From Chitinophagales bacterium (GTDB lineage Bacteria > Bacteroidota > Bacteroidia > Chitinophagales > Chitinophagaceae), in NCBI GenBank assembly GCA_015654595.1, contig JAATGQ010000121.1:1-57840 (forward strand): DNA of 57,840 nucleotides, given 5' to 3'. Both the position numbers and the translations under genes were made by a program. Shown here in pieces: positions 11,928-20,916 of this stretch. Each line of letters opens with the position of its first letter. Position 1 is the first letter of the stretch. The notes under the pieces were generated by a model, which did no database searches, was not told the DNA's origin, and worked only from the letters and a program-made list of their open reading frames with translations.

Positions 11928-12060
11928 GTTTGTCTTTTAAGCGGCAGCATGCAGTCGGCCCAAGGGGCCTCGTGTCATGTCAATCGTGTTTGTCTTTTAA
12001 TCGGTGACATGCAGTCGGCCCGAGGGGCCTCGTGTCATGCTATTCGTGTTTGTCTTTTTA
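11925..12060. repeat. 60-base tandem repeat in the sdhC leader
   Basis: The unit repeats with a period of exactly 60 bases: two full copies and a partial third. Shared blocks are GTTTGTCTTTTAA, CATGCAGTCGGCCC and GGGGCCTCGTGTCATG. Each full unit holds a short GC hairpin, GGCCC/GGGCC, inside a TGACA/TGTCA outer pair in the second copy. The repeat covers the bases right before the sdhC start (CATGCTATTC occurs both at the gene and at 12036). It would be transcribed as untranslated leader. Confidence 0.85.
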
Positions 12061-12148
12061 AGCAACCGTCTGATTGCCGTCCGCCAGGGCGGCCCTCAGC
12101 CAATATTTTAACAGCTATTGATAAGCAAGCTCTTGCAAGCCAACCGCG

Positions 12149-12156
12149 CAAATTTA
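12149..12156 (-). promoter_or_regulatory. Predicted -7 box of sdhCAB
   Basis: The minus strand reads TAAATTTG, a full consensus match, with a TTTG about 15 bases upstream as a possible -33 element (slightly short spacing). The message would carry a leader of about 225 bases through the tandem repeat. Confidence 0.45.
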
Positions 12157-12354
12157 GTACAGGAATGCGTTCAAAATCCTTTTCGTTTACTTTTTTTGTG
12201 GCTAAGAAGACAGAGCCCTTCAAAATCGCGCTTCTTTAGTATCTTAGCCGCCAATTTTGGCAACCGTCGCAATTTTCCTGTCAAACGGGCGTTGAGGCGG
12301 ATCCGGCAAAGCCCGATGCGGCTGTTGCCTGAGACCATAAAACAAAGACTTTAC

Positions 12355-13269
12355 ATGATGAAACAAGAAGACGATTTCGAAGCAAACCTGGCTGGAGACG
12401 AAGGACAAAGTGAAGAAAGCAAGAGCGGGTGGTTCAGACGTATAAAAAAAGGCATCACGACAAGCACGGCGGAAAAAAAGGAAACGCCCGAAGGTCTGTG
12501 GACAAAATGTCCCAACTGTAATTATATATGTACGGTGACGGAACTGAGGGAAAACGTATTCGTTTGCCCCAAATGCGGCCACCATCACCGCATCGGCAGC
12601 TCGGAATATTTTGAGATCATTTTCAACAATAACCAGTACGAGGTATTGTTTGAAAACATCCGGTCCAAGGACTTCCTGCACTTTACCGACCTCAAATCTT
12701 ACCAGAAACGTCTCGACGAAACCTGGTCAAAGACCGATATCACCGACTCCATCCGGATCGCTGCCGGAGATATAAAGGAACACCATTTTGTCGTCGGTTG
12801 TATGGATTTCGAATTTATCGGGGGATCGCTGGGCAGCGTCATGGGTGAACGTATCGCCCGCGCAGTCGACTATTGTATCCAACACCGTTCTCCGCTGATG
12901 ATCATTTGTAAGAGCGGCGGCGCCCGTATGATGGAAAGTGCCTTCTCGTTGATGCAGATGGCCAAGGTTTCCGGTAAGCTGTCCCAGCTGACAGACGCAA
13001 AGATCCCTTACATTTCCCTGCTGACGGACCCTGCCTTTGGTGGGATTTCCGCCTCCTTCGGTATGCTGGGAGACATCAATATCGCGGAGCCCGGCGCCCT
13101 GATCGGTTTTGCCGGCCCCCGAGTCATCAAGGAAACAATTAAAAAAGATTTACCCGAAGGGTTCCAACGCAGCGAATTTCTGCTCGAGCATGGATTCCTG
13201 GACTTCATCGTCAACCGTAAAGAGCTGAGAGACAGACTGGCGACGGTGATCACCCTGTTTAAAGGTTAA
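12355..13269 (+). CDS. accD: Acetyl-CoA carboxylase carboxyltransferase subunit beta
   Basis: AccD and AccA transfer CO2 from biotin to acetyl-CoA, giving malonyl-CoA for fatty acid synthesis. The 304 residues have an N-terminal zinc ribbon with Cys52, Cys55, Cys71 and Cys74 (CPNC...CPKC), then a crotonase-type fold with KSGGARMMES and PAFGGISASFGMLGD. The frame is open upstream to 12118, but that part is basic, unlike AccD, and would run through non-coding sequence, so one of the twin ATG codons at 12355/12358 is chosen. accA is not adjacent. The acidic stretch at residues 4-22 is an extra N-terminal piece before the zinc ribbon. Confidence 0.95.
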   Translation: MMKQEDDFEANLAGDEGQSEESKSGWFRRIKKGITTSTAEKKETPEGLWTKCPNCNYICTVTELRENVFVCPKCGHHHRIGSSEYFEIIFNNNQYEVLFENIRSKDFLHFTDLKSYQKRLDETWSKTDITDSIRIAAGDIKEHHFVVGCMDFEFIGGSLGSVMGERIARAVDYCIQHRSPLMIICKSGGARMMESAFSLMQMAKVSGKLSQLTDAKIPYISLLTDPAFGGISASFGMLGDINIAEPGALIGFAGPRVIKETIKKDLPEGFQRSEFLLEHGFLDFIVNRKELRDRLATVITLFKG

Positions 13270-13341
13270 CCGGCCGGCTCGCCGCCTGCAGCCCCTAAAA
13301 GCCAGGAAGCGGTCGCCCGTACAATAAAATTATAATCCCAA

Positions 13342-13359
13342 TCCCGGCTTCGGCCGGGA
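13342..13359 (+). promoter_or_regulatory. UUCG hairpin just before smpB
   Basis: Six-base arms CCCGGC and GCCGGG around a TTCG tetraloop end eight bases before the smpB ATG. No T run follows, so it is a weak candidate for a terminator of accD and could instead mask the smpB ribosome site. Confidence 0.5.
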
Positions 13360-13366
13360 CTTTCGT

Positions 13367-13810
13367 ATGAGTGAGATAAAGAACAGATCAGCCTACCACG
13401 ACTACTTCATCGAAGACAGGTACATCGCAGGCATGGTACTGGTCGGTACAGAGGTAAAGTCTATCCGGGAAGGAAAGGTCAATTTTGTGGATAGCTTCTG
13501 CGTTTTTTTCCAGGGCGAACTCTGGATCAGAAACATGCATATCGCAGAATACCGATTCGGAACGACGAATAATCATTTAGCCGTTCATGATCGTAAGTTG
13601 TTGCTATCCAAGAAGGAACTGAGAAAGCTTGAAAATAAACTTAAGGAGAAAGGCTACACGATAGTGCCACTGCGGATCTTTTTTAGCGAAAAAGGCTATG
13701 CCAAGCTCGAGATAGGTCTTGGTAAAGGCAAAAAGAACTACGACAAACGCGAAAGCATCAAACAACGCGACACAGACAAGGAGATCAAGCGACACCTCAA
13801 CCGATATTAG
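13367..13810 (+). CDS. smpB: SsrA-binding protein SmpB
   Basis: SmpB binds tmRNA and brings it to stalled ribosomes for trans-translation. The 147 residues are a full-length match in order: N-terminal [20 protein letters not shown], the [18 protein letters not shown] core, the [11 protein letters not shown] loop, and the basic tail [19 protein letters not shown] that lies in the mRNA channel. Tail ends KRHLNRY. The tmRNA gene itself is not in this window. It lies 97 bases after accD and is closed by its own terminator. Confidence 0.97.
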   Translation: MSEIKNRSAYHDYFIEDRYIAGMVLVGTEVKSIREGKVNFVDSFCVFFQGELWIRNMHIAEYRFGTTNNHLAVHDRKLLLSKKELRKLENKLKEKGYTIVPLRIFFSEKGYAKLEIGLGKGKKNYDKRESIKQRDTDKEIKRHLNRY

Positions 13811-13833
13811 CTCCCCAGGACGGTCAAAATGTG

Positions 13834-13870
13834 AAAGCCCCGGCCTATGCAAGCGTACAGGGGGGCTTTT
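13834..13870 (+). terminator. Terminator of smpB
   Basis: Arms AAAGCCCC and GGGGGCTTT, followed by TT, 24 bases past the smpB stop. The loop is about 20 bases. Confidence 0.75.
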
Positions 13871-13965
13871 GGCACGAATATTTCACTTTGTCCTTTATGA
13901 GGGGCTCTTTGTACTTCTGTTTTTGTGTTTTACCTTCACCGCGTCAATTACCCTCTATTTACCTG

Positions 13966-15054
13966 ATGCAAAAACTACTATATACATTCTGCCTCCTAGC
14001 CGGCCCCGCCTTCGTATCCGCCCAGGTCGTTACCGGTTCCTGGTATGGAAAAGCCGATGTACAAATGGAGGGCCTTCATAACAATTACCTTACTGAACTG
14101 GTTATCAAGCAGAAAGGAACCCATGTCGAAGGTATTTTTGGATACTATTTCCGGGATAAATATCAGAGCTTTTTTGTAAAAGGCACCTATAATCCCAAAA
14201 CGCGGGAAGTGATCATCCCCAATATCCCGTTAATCTATGTCAATTCCAATTCTACTGTCAACAGTATCGAGTGCAATACCAACTTCCGGGGAACCCTCAT
14301 CCATTCCAGGGCTGGCAGCTCCGTATCCGGCACCTTTTACAGAGACGAAAAATACAAGTACACCTGCCTGGATATAAAAGTGAGTTATGTGCTAGACAAG
14401 TCTGATAATCAGCAAGATAGCATCTATACAGCCACCAATATCCACAGCCGGATCTGGAAGCCGCAAGACGACGATTTCGTCGTTGATGCCGCCGCCCCGG
14501 TAGTCGCCAGCGGGCCATCTGTCCCGGCCAATATGGCCGGGCCCTCTCCAGTACCAGCAGCAGTTACTACCCAGGCCCCGGCCAAGGAAGTTGCCGACGC
14601 AAAACCTGCCGTTGTAAAAGCGACCACCGCCGCCTCTCAATCCGGCCCGGCCAGTTCACTCCAAATCGCGCATATCCAGGAGGATAACGAAAGGATCGCT
14701 GCCGCCTTTGCCAGCCGCAAGACGGTCGTAAGCAATGTATACGAAATAGAAGGCGACTCGGTTCGCCTGAGCTTCTACGACAACGGCGAGATCGACGGAG
14801 ACAGCATATCGGTCTTTGTCAACAACCAGGTAGAAGTCACCCACCAGGAACTGGCCGCCAAAGCCTTTAACCTCTACCTCCATCTCGACAGCACAAAGGA
14901 GGTCAATGACATCAGCATGTTCGCCGAAAACCTCGGCCGCATCCCGCCGAATACTGCTCTTATGGTGATCACAGACGGCAAGAACCGTTACGAGGTCTTC
15001 CTCAGCAGCAGTCTGACCGAAAACGCAGGTATCAAGCTGAAACGGAAGAAATAA
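13966..15054 (+). CDS. Secreted protein of unknown function with Ala/Pro-rich linker
   Basis: The 362-residue protein starts with a signal peptide (MQKLLYTFCLLAGPAFVSAQ). The frame is open further upstream, but only this ATG gives a signal peptide. Residues 20-155 form a beta-rich domain (GSWYGKADVQMEG...), compatible with a lipocalin- or barrel-like fold. An Ala/Pro/Val linker spans about 170-240. The last 100 residues (VYEIEGDSVRLSFYDNGEID...) are a small beta domain that I recall fused to other secreted Bacteroidota proteins, but I cannot name it. A periplasmic or surface binding role is a guess. Confidence 0.75.
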   Translation: MQKLLYTFCLLAGPAFVSAQVVTGSWYGKADVQMEGLHNNYLTELVIKQKGTHVEGIFGYYFRDKYQSFFVKGTYNPKTREVIIPNIPLIYVNSNSTVNSIECNTNFRGTLIHSRAGSSVSGTFYRDEKYKYTCLDIKVSYVLDKSDNQQDSIYTATNIHSRIWKPQDDDFVVDAAAPVVASGPSVPANMAGPSPVPAAVTTQAPAKEVADAKPAVVKATTAASQSGPASSLQIAHIQEDNERIAAAFASRKTVVSNVYEIEGDSVRLSFYDNGEIDGDSISVFVNNQVEVTHQELAAKAFNLYLHLDSTKEVNDISMFAENLGRIPPNTALMVITDGKNRYEVFLSSSLTENAGIKLKRKK

Positions 15055-15093
15055 AAGCCTTGCATCACCGTGGGTGCGCTATCATATAATAGG

Positions 15094-15199
15094 AAAGCCG
15101 GCTACCAGCCGGCTTTTTCCCCTGGCAAAAGGTTTTGCCGGACATTAGCTAAAAGAAGGATGCCGTCTATTTTATGTTTTAGACGGCATCCTTCTTTTA
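15094..15199. repeat. Three-hairpin intergenic element, copy 1
   Basis: Three hairpins in a row: H1 AAAGCCGGCT/AGCCGGCTTT (15094-15118), H2 GGCAAAA/TTTTGCC (15123-15140), H3 (15151-15199). H2 and the spacer that follows (GCCGGACATTAG) match the other copies at 28815, 54317 and 54614. It fills the gap between two convergent genes. Confidence 0.75.
15151..15199. terminator. Strong terminator of parC (H3 of the element)
   Basis: Arms AAAAGAAGGATGCCGTCTA and its perfect complement, 19 bases each, enclose an AT-rich loop. The outer A/T bases let it work in both directions; it begins three bases past the parC stop. Confidence 0.92.
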
Positions 15200-15201
15200 T
15201 T

Positions 15202-17727
15202 TTAGAAAAGCTCCGTTTGCGGCGGCTGCTCCTTTGCTTCCTCCTTATGTCCCCATTCGAACTCCACGCTCTTGGCATAGTCGAACAACTTACTGCCGAC
15301 AGCCTTCCATCCCATCACCTCCACAAAACCAGCAATCTTCACCTTCTGCGTCTTTGCCTGCGCTCCGCGTCCGGACTTGATGATCACCACCGGTTCCGGG
15401 TGAAGCGTGACCGCTTCCAGGCGATTACCCTCTCCTTCCTTGATAAAGGGGAATTTATTCTTCAATGTAGTCGTTTCGATCTTGAACCGCTTGACATTAA
15501 ACTGCAGCTTCTCATTGTCCAGATAGATGGCGGTGATGATCCTTTCGGGATCGAACTTCCGGATCTCGAGGATCTTATCGGCATCGAAACGCTGTGTCAG
15601 CTCCGTATCCGTCAGCTCGTAGCTGCCATCGGCGAACAACACCAGTAGTCGCTCGTCCCCGTCAAAGCTGCCCAGGTACTCGCCCTTGCCTTCCTGGTTC
15701 AGGCGGCCAAAGGTCGCGTCAAACCAGAGTTTGCGGCCGCTCAAGGTAGACTTGCCCGCCTCCTTGAACCTGACGGTCCGGATCGGGTATTTTGTGACCT
15801 GGTTACCCAGGCTGGTCCTGTTCTTGATCTCCAGCGTCTCGAAATAAAAGTCAAACTCCTTGATCCTGGCGCTGCTGGCAGGACTGAGGACAACCTTTAC
15901 CACTTCTGCCTCTCCATTGGGGTTGGCAGAGAAGTAGTGTACTCTTGTCTTCGGGTCTTCGCTCTTGGTCAGATCATATTCCTTGTCCCGGGTTACGCCG
16001 GTAACATTAAACCGCTTGGCATAGCTGACGCCGGTCTTGCCGTCTACGTAGATCATGTTATACGTCGTCCGCTCGTCATTCTTCCGGAAGACAGCAACGT
16101 GCAGAATATCCTTCCCGATAAATGCTTTGTCTGCCACTTTAACCACCTTCATCCTGCCGCTCTTGGTAAAGGCAATGATATCGTCGAGATCGGAGCAGTC
16201 GGTAACGAATTCGTCTTTCTTCAGTCCCGTTCCGATAAAACCTTCCGCTTTGTTGACGTACAACTTGACGTTGGCGATCGCCACCTGCTGTGCCTGGATC
16301 GCTTCAAAAAGACGCATTTCGGTCTTCCGCTCGCGTCCTTTGCCATATTTCTTTAACAGGTTCTCAAAGTAAGTTACCGTAAAATCAACCAGGTTGTTCA
16401 GGTCGTGCTTTACCTGCTTGATCTCCGCATCGAGTCCTTTGATCTGGGCGTTGAGCTCTTCGATGTCCAGGCGGTAGATACGACGAACGGGTTTCTCGGT
16501 CAGCTTCACAATATCTTCCCTGGTGATATCCCGGCGCAGCTGTTTACGGAAAGGCTCGAATGCCTTTGCGATCGCAGTCAGCACCTTATCCCAGGTCTCG
16601 TGTTTCTTTTCCAGTTCCTTGTAGATCTTTTCTTCGAAGAAGATCTTTTCCAGGGAGGTGTAGTGCCATTTCTCCTGTAGTTCGGCCAGCTTGATCTCCA
16701 GCTCTTTCTTCAACAGCTCCTTGGTATGGTCGACCGATACGGTCAGCAATTCCTTTACGCCCAGGAAGCGGGGTTTCTTATCGACGATCACACAGGCGTT
16801 TGGCGAAATACTGACTTCGCAGTCGGTGAATGCATACAGCGCATCGATCGTAATGTCAGGAGAAATGCCTGGAGCAAGGTCGATCTGTACCTCGACTTCT
16901 GCCGCGGTATTATCCGTCACCTTTTTCACCTTTATCTTTCCCTGATCATTGGCTTTCAGGATAGAGTCGATCAGCTGCGTAGTCGTCACCCCGTAAGGCA
17001 CGTCCTTTACCAGCAGCGTCTTCTTATCCAGCTCTTCGATATGAGCGCGGACCCTGACCTTGCCGCCGCGCTTGCCATCATTATAATTGCTGACATCGAT
17101 CATCCCCGCGGTCAGGAAATCGGGATAGAGATCGAATTTCCTTCCTTTCAGGTATTTCATCGCCGCCTCACACAACTCGCAAAAGTTATGCGGCAGGATC
17201 TTTGTCGCCAGTCCCACGGCAATCCCTTCGGCGCCCTGTGCCAGCAGCAGCGGGAATTTCATCGGCAGTGTTACCGGCTCGTTCTTACGACCATCGTAGC
17301 TCAGCTGCCATTCGGTGGTCTTGGCATTAAAGGCTACTTCCAGCGCAAATTTGCTCAGACGCGCCTCGATATAACGGGAGGCCGCAGCGTCATCGCCTGT
17401 TCGGACATCCCCCCAGTTACCCTGGGTGTCGATCAGCAGATCTTTTTGCCCCATGTTCACCAGCGCTTCGCCGATACTGGCGTCACCGTGCGGGTGATAC
17501 TGCATACTCTGTCCAATGATGTTGGCTACCTTGTTGAAGCGGCCATCATCCATTTCCTTCATGGCATGGAGGATGCGCCGCTGAACGGGTTTAAGACCAT
17601 CCTCTACCGCCGGCACCGCTCTTTCCAGGATAACGTACGAAGCATAATCCAGGAACCAGTTCTTATACTGACCAGTAACCCCGGACTCGTTCTCGTGAAA
17701 ATCATCGGCTATCTTAATTTTCGCCAT
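15202..17727 (-). CDS. parC: DNA topoisomerase IV subunit A
   Basis: ParC breaks and rejoins DNA to unlink daughter chromosomes. The 841 residues carry the winged-helix motif YHPHGDASIGEAL (77-89), the active tyrosine Tyr119 in AAASRYIEAR, a long coiled-coil tower (about 380-490) and a C-terminal beta-pinwheel without the GyrA box, which favours ParC over GyrA. At the usual quinolone position (E. coli ParC Ser80) there is Ala83, followed by Ser84 and Glu87; I recall this HPHGDASIG form as normal in Bacteroidota. It is the last gene of parE, DUF1835-type gene, parC, 13 bases after its neighbour. Confidence 0.93.
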   Translation of the reverse strand: MAKIKIADDFHENESGVTGQYKNWFLDYASYVILERAVPAVEDGLKPVQRRILHAMKEMDDGRFNKVANIIGQSMQYHPHGDASIGEALVNMGQKDLLIDTQGNWGDVRTGDDAAASRYIEARLSKFALEVAFNAKTTEWQLSYDGRKNEPVTLPMKFPLLLAQGAEGIAVGLATKILPHNFCELCEAAMKYLKGRKFDLYPDFLTAGMIDVSNYNDGKRGGKVRVRAHIEELDKKTLLVKDVPYGVTTTQLIDSILKANDQGKIKVKKVTDNTAAEVEVQIDLAPGISPDITIDALYAFTDCEVSISPNACVIVDKKPRFLGVKELLTVSVDHTKELLKKELEIKLAELQEKWHYTSLEKIFFEEKIYKELEKKHETWDKVLTAIAKAFEPFRKQLRRDITREDIVKLTEKPVRRIYRLDIEELNAQIKGLDAEIKQVKHDLNNLVDFTVTYFENLLKKYGKGRERKTEMRLFEAIQAQQVAIANVKLYVNKAEGFIGTGLKKDEFVTDCSDLDDIIAFTKSGRMKVVKVADKAFIGKDILHVAVFRKNDERTTYNMIYVDGKTGVSYAKRFNVTGVTRDKEYDLTKSEDPKTRVHYFSANPNGEAEVVKVVLSPASSARIKEFDFYFETLEIKNRTSLGNQVTKYPIRTVRFKEAGKSTLSGRKLWFDATFGRLNQEGKGEYLGSFDGDERLLVLFADGSYELTDTELTQRFDADKILEIRKFDPERIITAIYLDNEKLQFNVKRFKIETTTLKNKFPFIKEGEGNRLEAVTLHPEPVVIIKSGRGAQAKTQKVKIAGFVEVMGWKAVGSKLFDYAKSVEFEWGHKEEAKEQPPQTELF

Positions 17728-17740
17728 ACTTCTTTTTTTC

Positions 17741-18823
17741 CTATGCCACCGGTTCTGCTACCGGGGCCGATTTTAGTTTGATTTCAAAATCTTTCATTCC
17801 CTTCAATTCCCCCTGTACGTCCAGCTCACCTGCCGCCGCCAGCTGCTTCAACCGCCAGAGCAGGAATACGTCGCTGGTAGTCTGTTTGGCTTTATTGATA
17901 AACTGATTGATCAGCTTGCCGGCCTTGATCCAGTCCCCCGTAATAAATTTCTTCAGTTCCTCGTCGTAATAGGTATAGGGATGCTGAGATAATTTTTTCC
18001 CTCCTTCCAGGATCCGCACGCCCTTATCTTCCGAGCAAAGACGAGTCCACTCATCCGGATCGATCTCGAATTCGCTGAGTGTGATCGGCCGGGCCAGTTT
18101 GCGGGCCTTGAGAAATTCCTTTGCCGGTATCTCAAACAGGTTGACAGGATAAAAAATACTTCCCTTTTCATTGATAAACGGAAGGTTGTTGAGATACAGG
18201 ATAAAGATCCTGCCCTGAAAGTCGCGTAACTGGCTCATCAGCCAGTAATAACCGGACACGTCGTGTTTATTCTGTGCTGCCCATATCCAGACAAACTCGC
18301 TGGAATCCGCGTTCAATCTTGCTTTTAAAGCCTCTACCTTTGTCCTGTCATCCACCGGGGCGGCCGGGTCTTCCGCTGCAGGAACAGCAGGTTCTGCCTC
18401 GGGAGCCGCATCGGTTTCAGCCGCCGCCTTTTCAGCCGCCAGCTTTTTGTGGGCCTCGATCGCTTCTTCGGGTGAGAGTCCCTTTAGGGCCTCCGCCGTA
18501 GCCCTGTCGATCGGCGTAAGTCTTCTCGCTGCGGGAGCGGCTTTTTCTACAGCCGGCTGTGCAGCGGCTGTCCCTTCGTCCTCCGGACTATTGCCCTGGG
18601 CGGCGGCACTTGCGTCAACCGCCGGTGCAGGCGCTTCGGTCGACATGATCTCTTTCCACCACTGCCGGCGGGCTTCGATACCTTCCGGTGAAAAAATGTT
18701 GGCCAAAGGGCCTACGGCAAAATCGTCCTCGATCTGTATAATATCCCCCTGCATGGCAGGTTCCAGATCGAATGATTTTCTTAAAGCTTGTACGTCGTTC
18801 TGTTGAAAAACAATATGGATCAT
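17741..18823 (-). CDS. DUF1835/DUF3658-type protein with low-complexity insert
   Basis: The first 55 residues (MIHIVFQQNDVQALRKSF...GDIIQIEDDFAVGPL) fit the DUF1835 fold, and the C-terminal half (from about 170: NADSSEFVWIWAAQNKHDVSGYYWLMSQL...) fits the partner DUF3658. Between them, at about 60-160, is an Ala/Glu/Pro-rich disordered stretch. The biochemical role of these domains is not known to me. The gene sits 11 bases after parE and 13 before parC, so it is co-transcribed with both topoisomerase IV subunits. That placement suggests a link to DNA topology or simply shared housekeeping expression. Confidence 0.75.
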   Translation of the reverse strand: MIHIVFQQNDVQALRKSFDLEPAMQGDIIQIEDDFAVGPLANIFSPEGIEARRQWWKEIMSTEAPAPAVDASAAAQGNSPEDEGTAAAQPAVEKAAPAARRLTPIDRATAEALKGLSPEEAIEAHKKLAAEKAAAETDAAPEAEPAVPAAEDPAAPVDDRTKVEALKARLNADSSEFVWIWAAQNKHDVSGYYWLMSQLRDFQGRIFILYLNNLPFINEKGSIFYPVNLFEIPAKEFLKARKLARPITLSEFEIDPDEWTRLCSEDKGVRILEGGKKLSQHPYTYYDEELKKFITGDWIKAGKLINQFINKAKQTTSDVFLLWRLKQLAAAGELDVQGELKGMKDFEIKLKSAPVAEPVA

Positions 18824-18834
18824 CTTTCAAAAAA

Positions 18835-20742
18835 TTAATTGCTTGCAGCCACTGCTGTGTTTTCATCCAGCAATCCCAGTTCCACCTTCAGGTTATTGAT
18901 GATAAATTCCTGCCGCTCCTGCGTATTCTTGCCCATGTAGTATTCCAGGATCTGCTGGATATGCGTTTCCGGCATGATCATCACGGGTTGCACCCGCATG
19001 TCGGCGCCAATGAAACGGGCAAATTCGTCCGGAGAGATCTCTCCCAGCCCTTTAAACCGGGTGATCTCCGGCTTGCCGCCCAGCTTTTTTACAGCTGCCT
19101 GTTTCTCTGTTTCATCATAACAGTAATGCGTCTCCTGTTTGTTCCGGACGCGGAATAAGGGCGTCTCCAGGATATACACGTGACCGTTCTTGACCAGGTC
19201 CGGGAAGAATTGCAGGAAGAAGGTCATCAGCAGCAGCCGGATATGCATTCCGTCTACATCCGCATCGGTAGCGATAACGATCTTGATGTAACGCAGTCCT
19301 TCGATCCCCTCTTCTATATTCAATGCATGCTGCAAAAGGTTGAACTCTTCGTTTTCGTAAACCACCTTCTTGGTGAGCCCAAAACAGTTTAACGGTTTAC
19401 CCCTCAGGCTAAATACCGCCTGACGCTCTACGTCACGGGCCTTGGTGATACTTCCGCTGGCCGAATCCCCTTCGGTGATAAAGATGGTGCTTCCCTGTTG
19501 TTTTTCCAGGATTGCCTCCTTGTCTTTACCCGTCGGTTCCTCGTTATAGTGGTAGCGGCAGTCCCGCAATTTCTTATTGTGCAGATTCGCCTTCTTGGCT
19601 CTTTCGTTGGCGAGTTTCTTGATCCCGGCAAGTTCTTTACGCTCGCGTTCGCTTTGCTCGATCCGCTTCTTCAGCGCATCGGCCGTCGCCGGGTTCTTGT
19701 GCAGATAGTTGTCCAGCTCCCTTGCCAGGAAGTCATGAACAAAGTTCTTCATCGTTGCGCCGCCTTCCTCAACCGTGAGACTGCCGAGTTTGGTTTTCGT
19801 CTGCGACTCGAATACAGGTTCTACCACGCGGACGCTGACCGCGGCTGCAATGCTCTGGCGGATATCCGATGCGTCATAGTCCTTTTTATAAAAGTCGCGG
19901 ATGACCTTTACAAAGGCTTCCCGGAAAGCCTGCTGGTGTGTCCCCCCCTGGGTGGTATACTGACCGTTTACAAAGCTGAAGATCTCTTCGCCATAGTCAT
20001 TGTTATGAGTGATGGCTACCTCGATATCCTCCCCTTTCAGATGGATGATAGGGTAACGGTTTTCGTCTTCGTTCGTCCGGCGCTGCAGCAGATCGAGCAG
20101 GCCATTCCTGGACACATATTTCTTTCCATTGAAATTGATAATCAGACCGGCATTCAGGTAACAATAGTTCCAGAACTGGTTATCCATATATTCATGGATA
20201 TAATGATAATTCTTAAATACCGTATCATCCGCTATAAAAGAAACCATCGTCCCATTGGGTTCGTCGGTCTTTGTTTCCTTATGTTCCTTGACCAGGACTC
20301 CTTTATTGAATTCTGCCGTCTTCTCCTTCCCTTCCCGGTAAGCAGTCACTTTGAAGTAGCTGCTCAGTGCGTTGACTGCCTTCGTACCCACTCCATTCAA
20401 CCCAACCGATTTCTGGAAGGCCTTGCTGTCATACTTTGCGCCGGTGTTGATCTTACTCACCACATCAACCACTTTTCCCAGCGGAATGCCGCGGCCATAG
20501 TCCCGGATCGTGACGGTCTTCTGGTCAAGTGTGACATCCACCTGTTTGCCATACCCCATGGTATGTTCGTCGATACAGTTGTCGATCACCTCTTTCAGAA
20601 GGACATAAATACCGTCGTCCGGGCTGCTGCCATCCCCCAGTTTTCCGATATACATACCCGGACGCAACCGGATATGTTCCCGCCAGTCAAGACTTTTGAT
20701 ACTATCTTCCGTGTACTCGAACAAATTATTTTTTTCTGCCAT
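18835..20742 (-). CDS. parE: DNA topoisomerase IV subunit B
   Basis: ParE supplies the ATPase of topoisomerase IV. The 635-residue protein shows the GHKL ATPase signs [19 protein letters not shown] and [15 protein letters not shown], then the TOPRIM domain with TEGDSASGS and [17 protein letters not shown], and ends in [13 protein letters not shown]. The frame is open to 20853, but the upstream 37 codons do not fit the family, so the ATG at 20742 ([10 protein letters not shown]) is used. The metal-binding loop DADVDG is intact. It is first in the three-gene operon and divergent from the ModF-like gene. Confidence 0.94.
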   Translation of the reverse strand: MAEKNNLFEYTEDSIKSLDWREHIRLRPGMYIGKLGDGSSPDDGIYVLLKEVIDNCIDEHTMGYGKQVDVTLDQKTVTIRDYGRGIPLGKVVDVVSKINTGAKYDSKAFQKSVGLNGVGTKAVNALSSYFKVTAYREGKEKTAEFNKGVLVKEHKETKTDEPNGTMVSFIADDTVFKNYHYIHEYMDNQFWNYCYLNAGLIINFNGKKYVSRNGLLDLLQRRTNEDENRYPIIHLKGEDIEVAITHNNDYGEEIFSFVNGQYTTQGGTHQQAFREAFVKVIRDFYKKDYDASDIRQSIAAAVSVRVVEPVFESQTKTKLGSLTVEEGGATMKNFVHDFLARELDNYLHKNPATADALKKRIEQSERERKELAGIKKLANERAKKANLHNKKLRDCRYHYNEEPTGKDKEAILEKQQGSTIFITEGDSASGSITKARDVERQAVFSLRGKPLNCFGLTKKVVYENEEFNLLQHALNIEEGIEGLRYIKIVIATDADVDGMHIRLLLMTFFLQFFPDLVKNGHVYILETPLFRVRNKQETHYCYDETEKQAAVKKLGGKPEITRFKGLGEISPDEFARFIGADMRVQPVMIMPETHIQQILEYYMGKNTQERQEFIINNLKVELGLLDENTAVAASN

Positions 20743-20916
20743 AATCGGGTGCGATACGTCGTTAAGCCGCCGGAACGTCGGTCCGGCTTGGTAATAGAAC
20801 TCCCTGCACGCCCACTGGGCCCGCAGGGCTGCAATATAGGCAAACGATTTCATTGCCCGATTATTTCAATTTCTACACCTTGTGGATATTTACCGCCAAC
20901 GACTTACATTCGCATT

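Noticed and set aside
12118..12354. 79-codon upstream extension of AccD
   Set aside because: Not similar to AccD, basic and low in coding character; the family length fits the 12355 start.
15436..17727. ParC Ala83 as a quinolone-resistance change
   Set aside because: The HPHGDASIG form is, as far as I recall, normal in Bacteroidota ParC, so it is not evidence of selection.
19498..20916. Apparent 473-residue extension of the ModF-like ATPase
   Set aside because: It is antisense to parE and does not resemble any ABC domain; the family starts at MALNFLTLDG.
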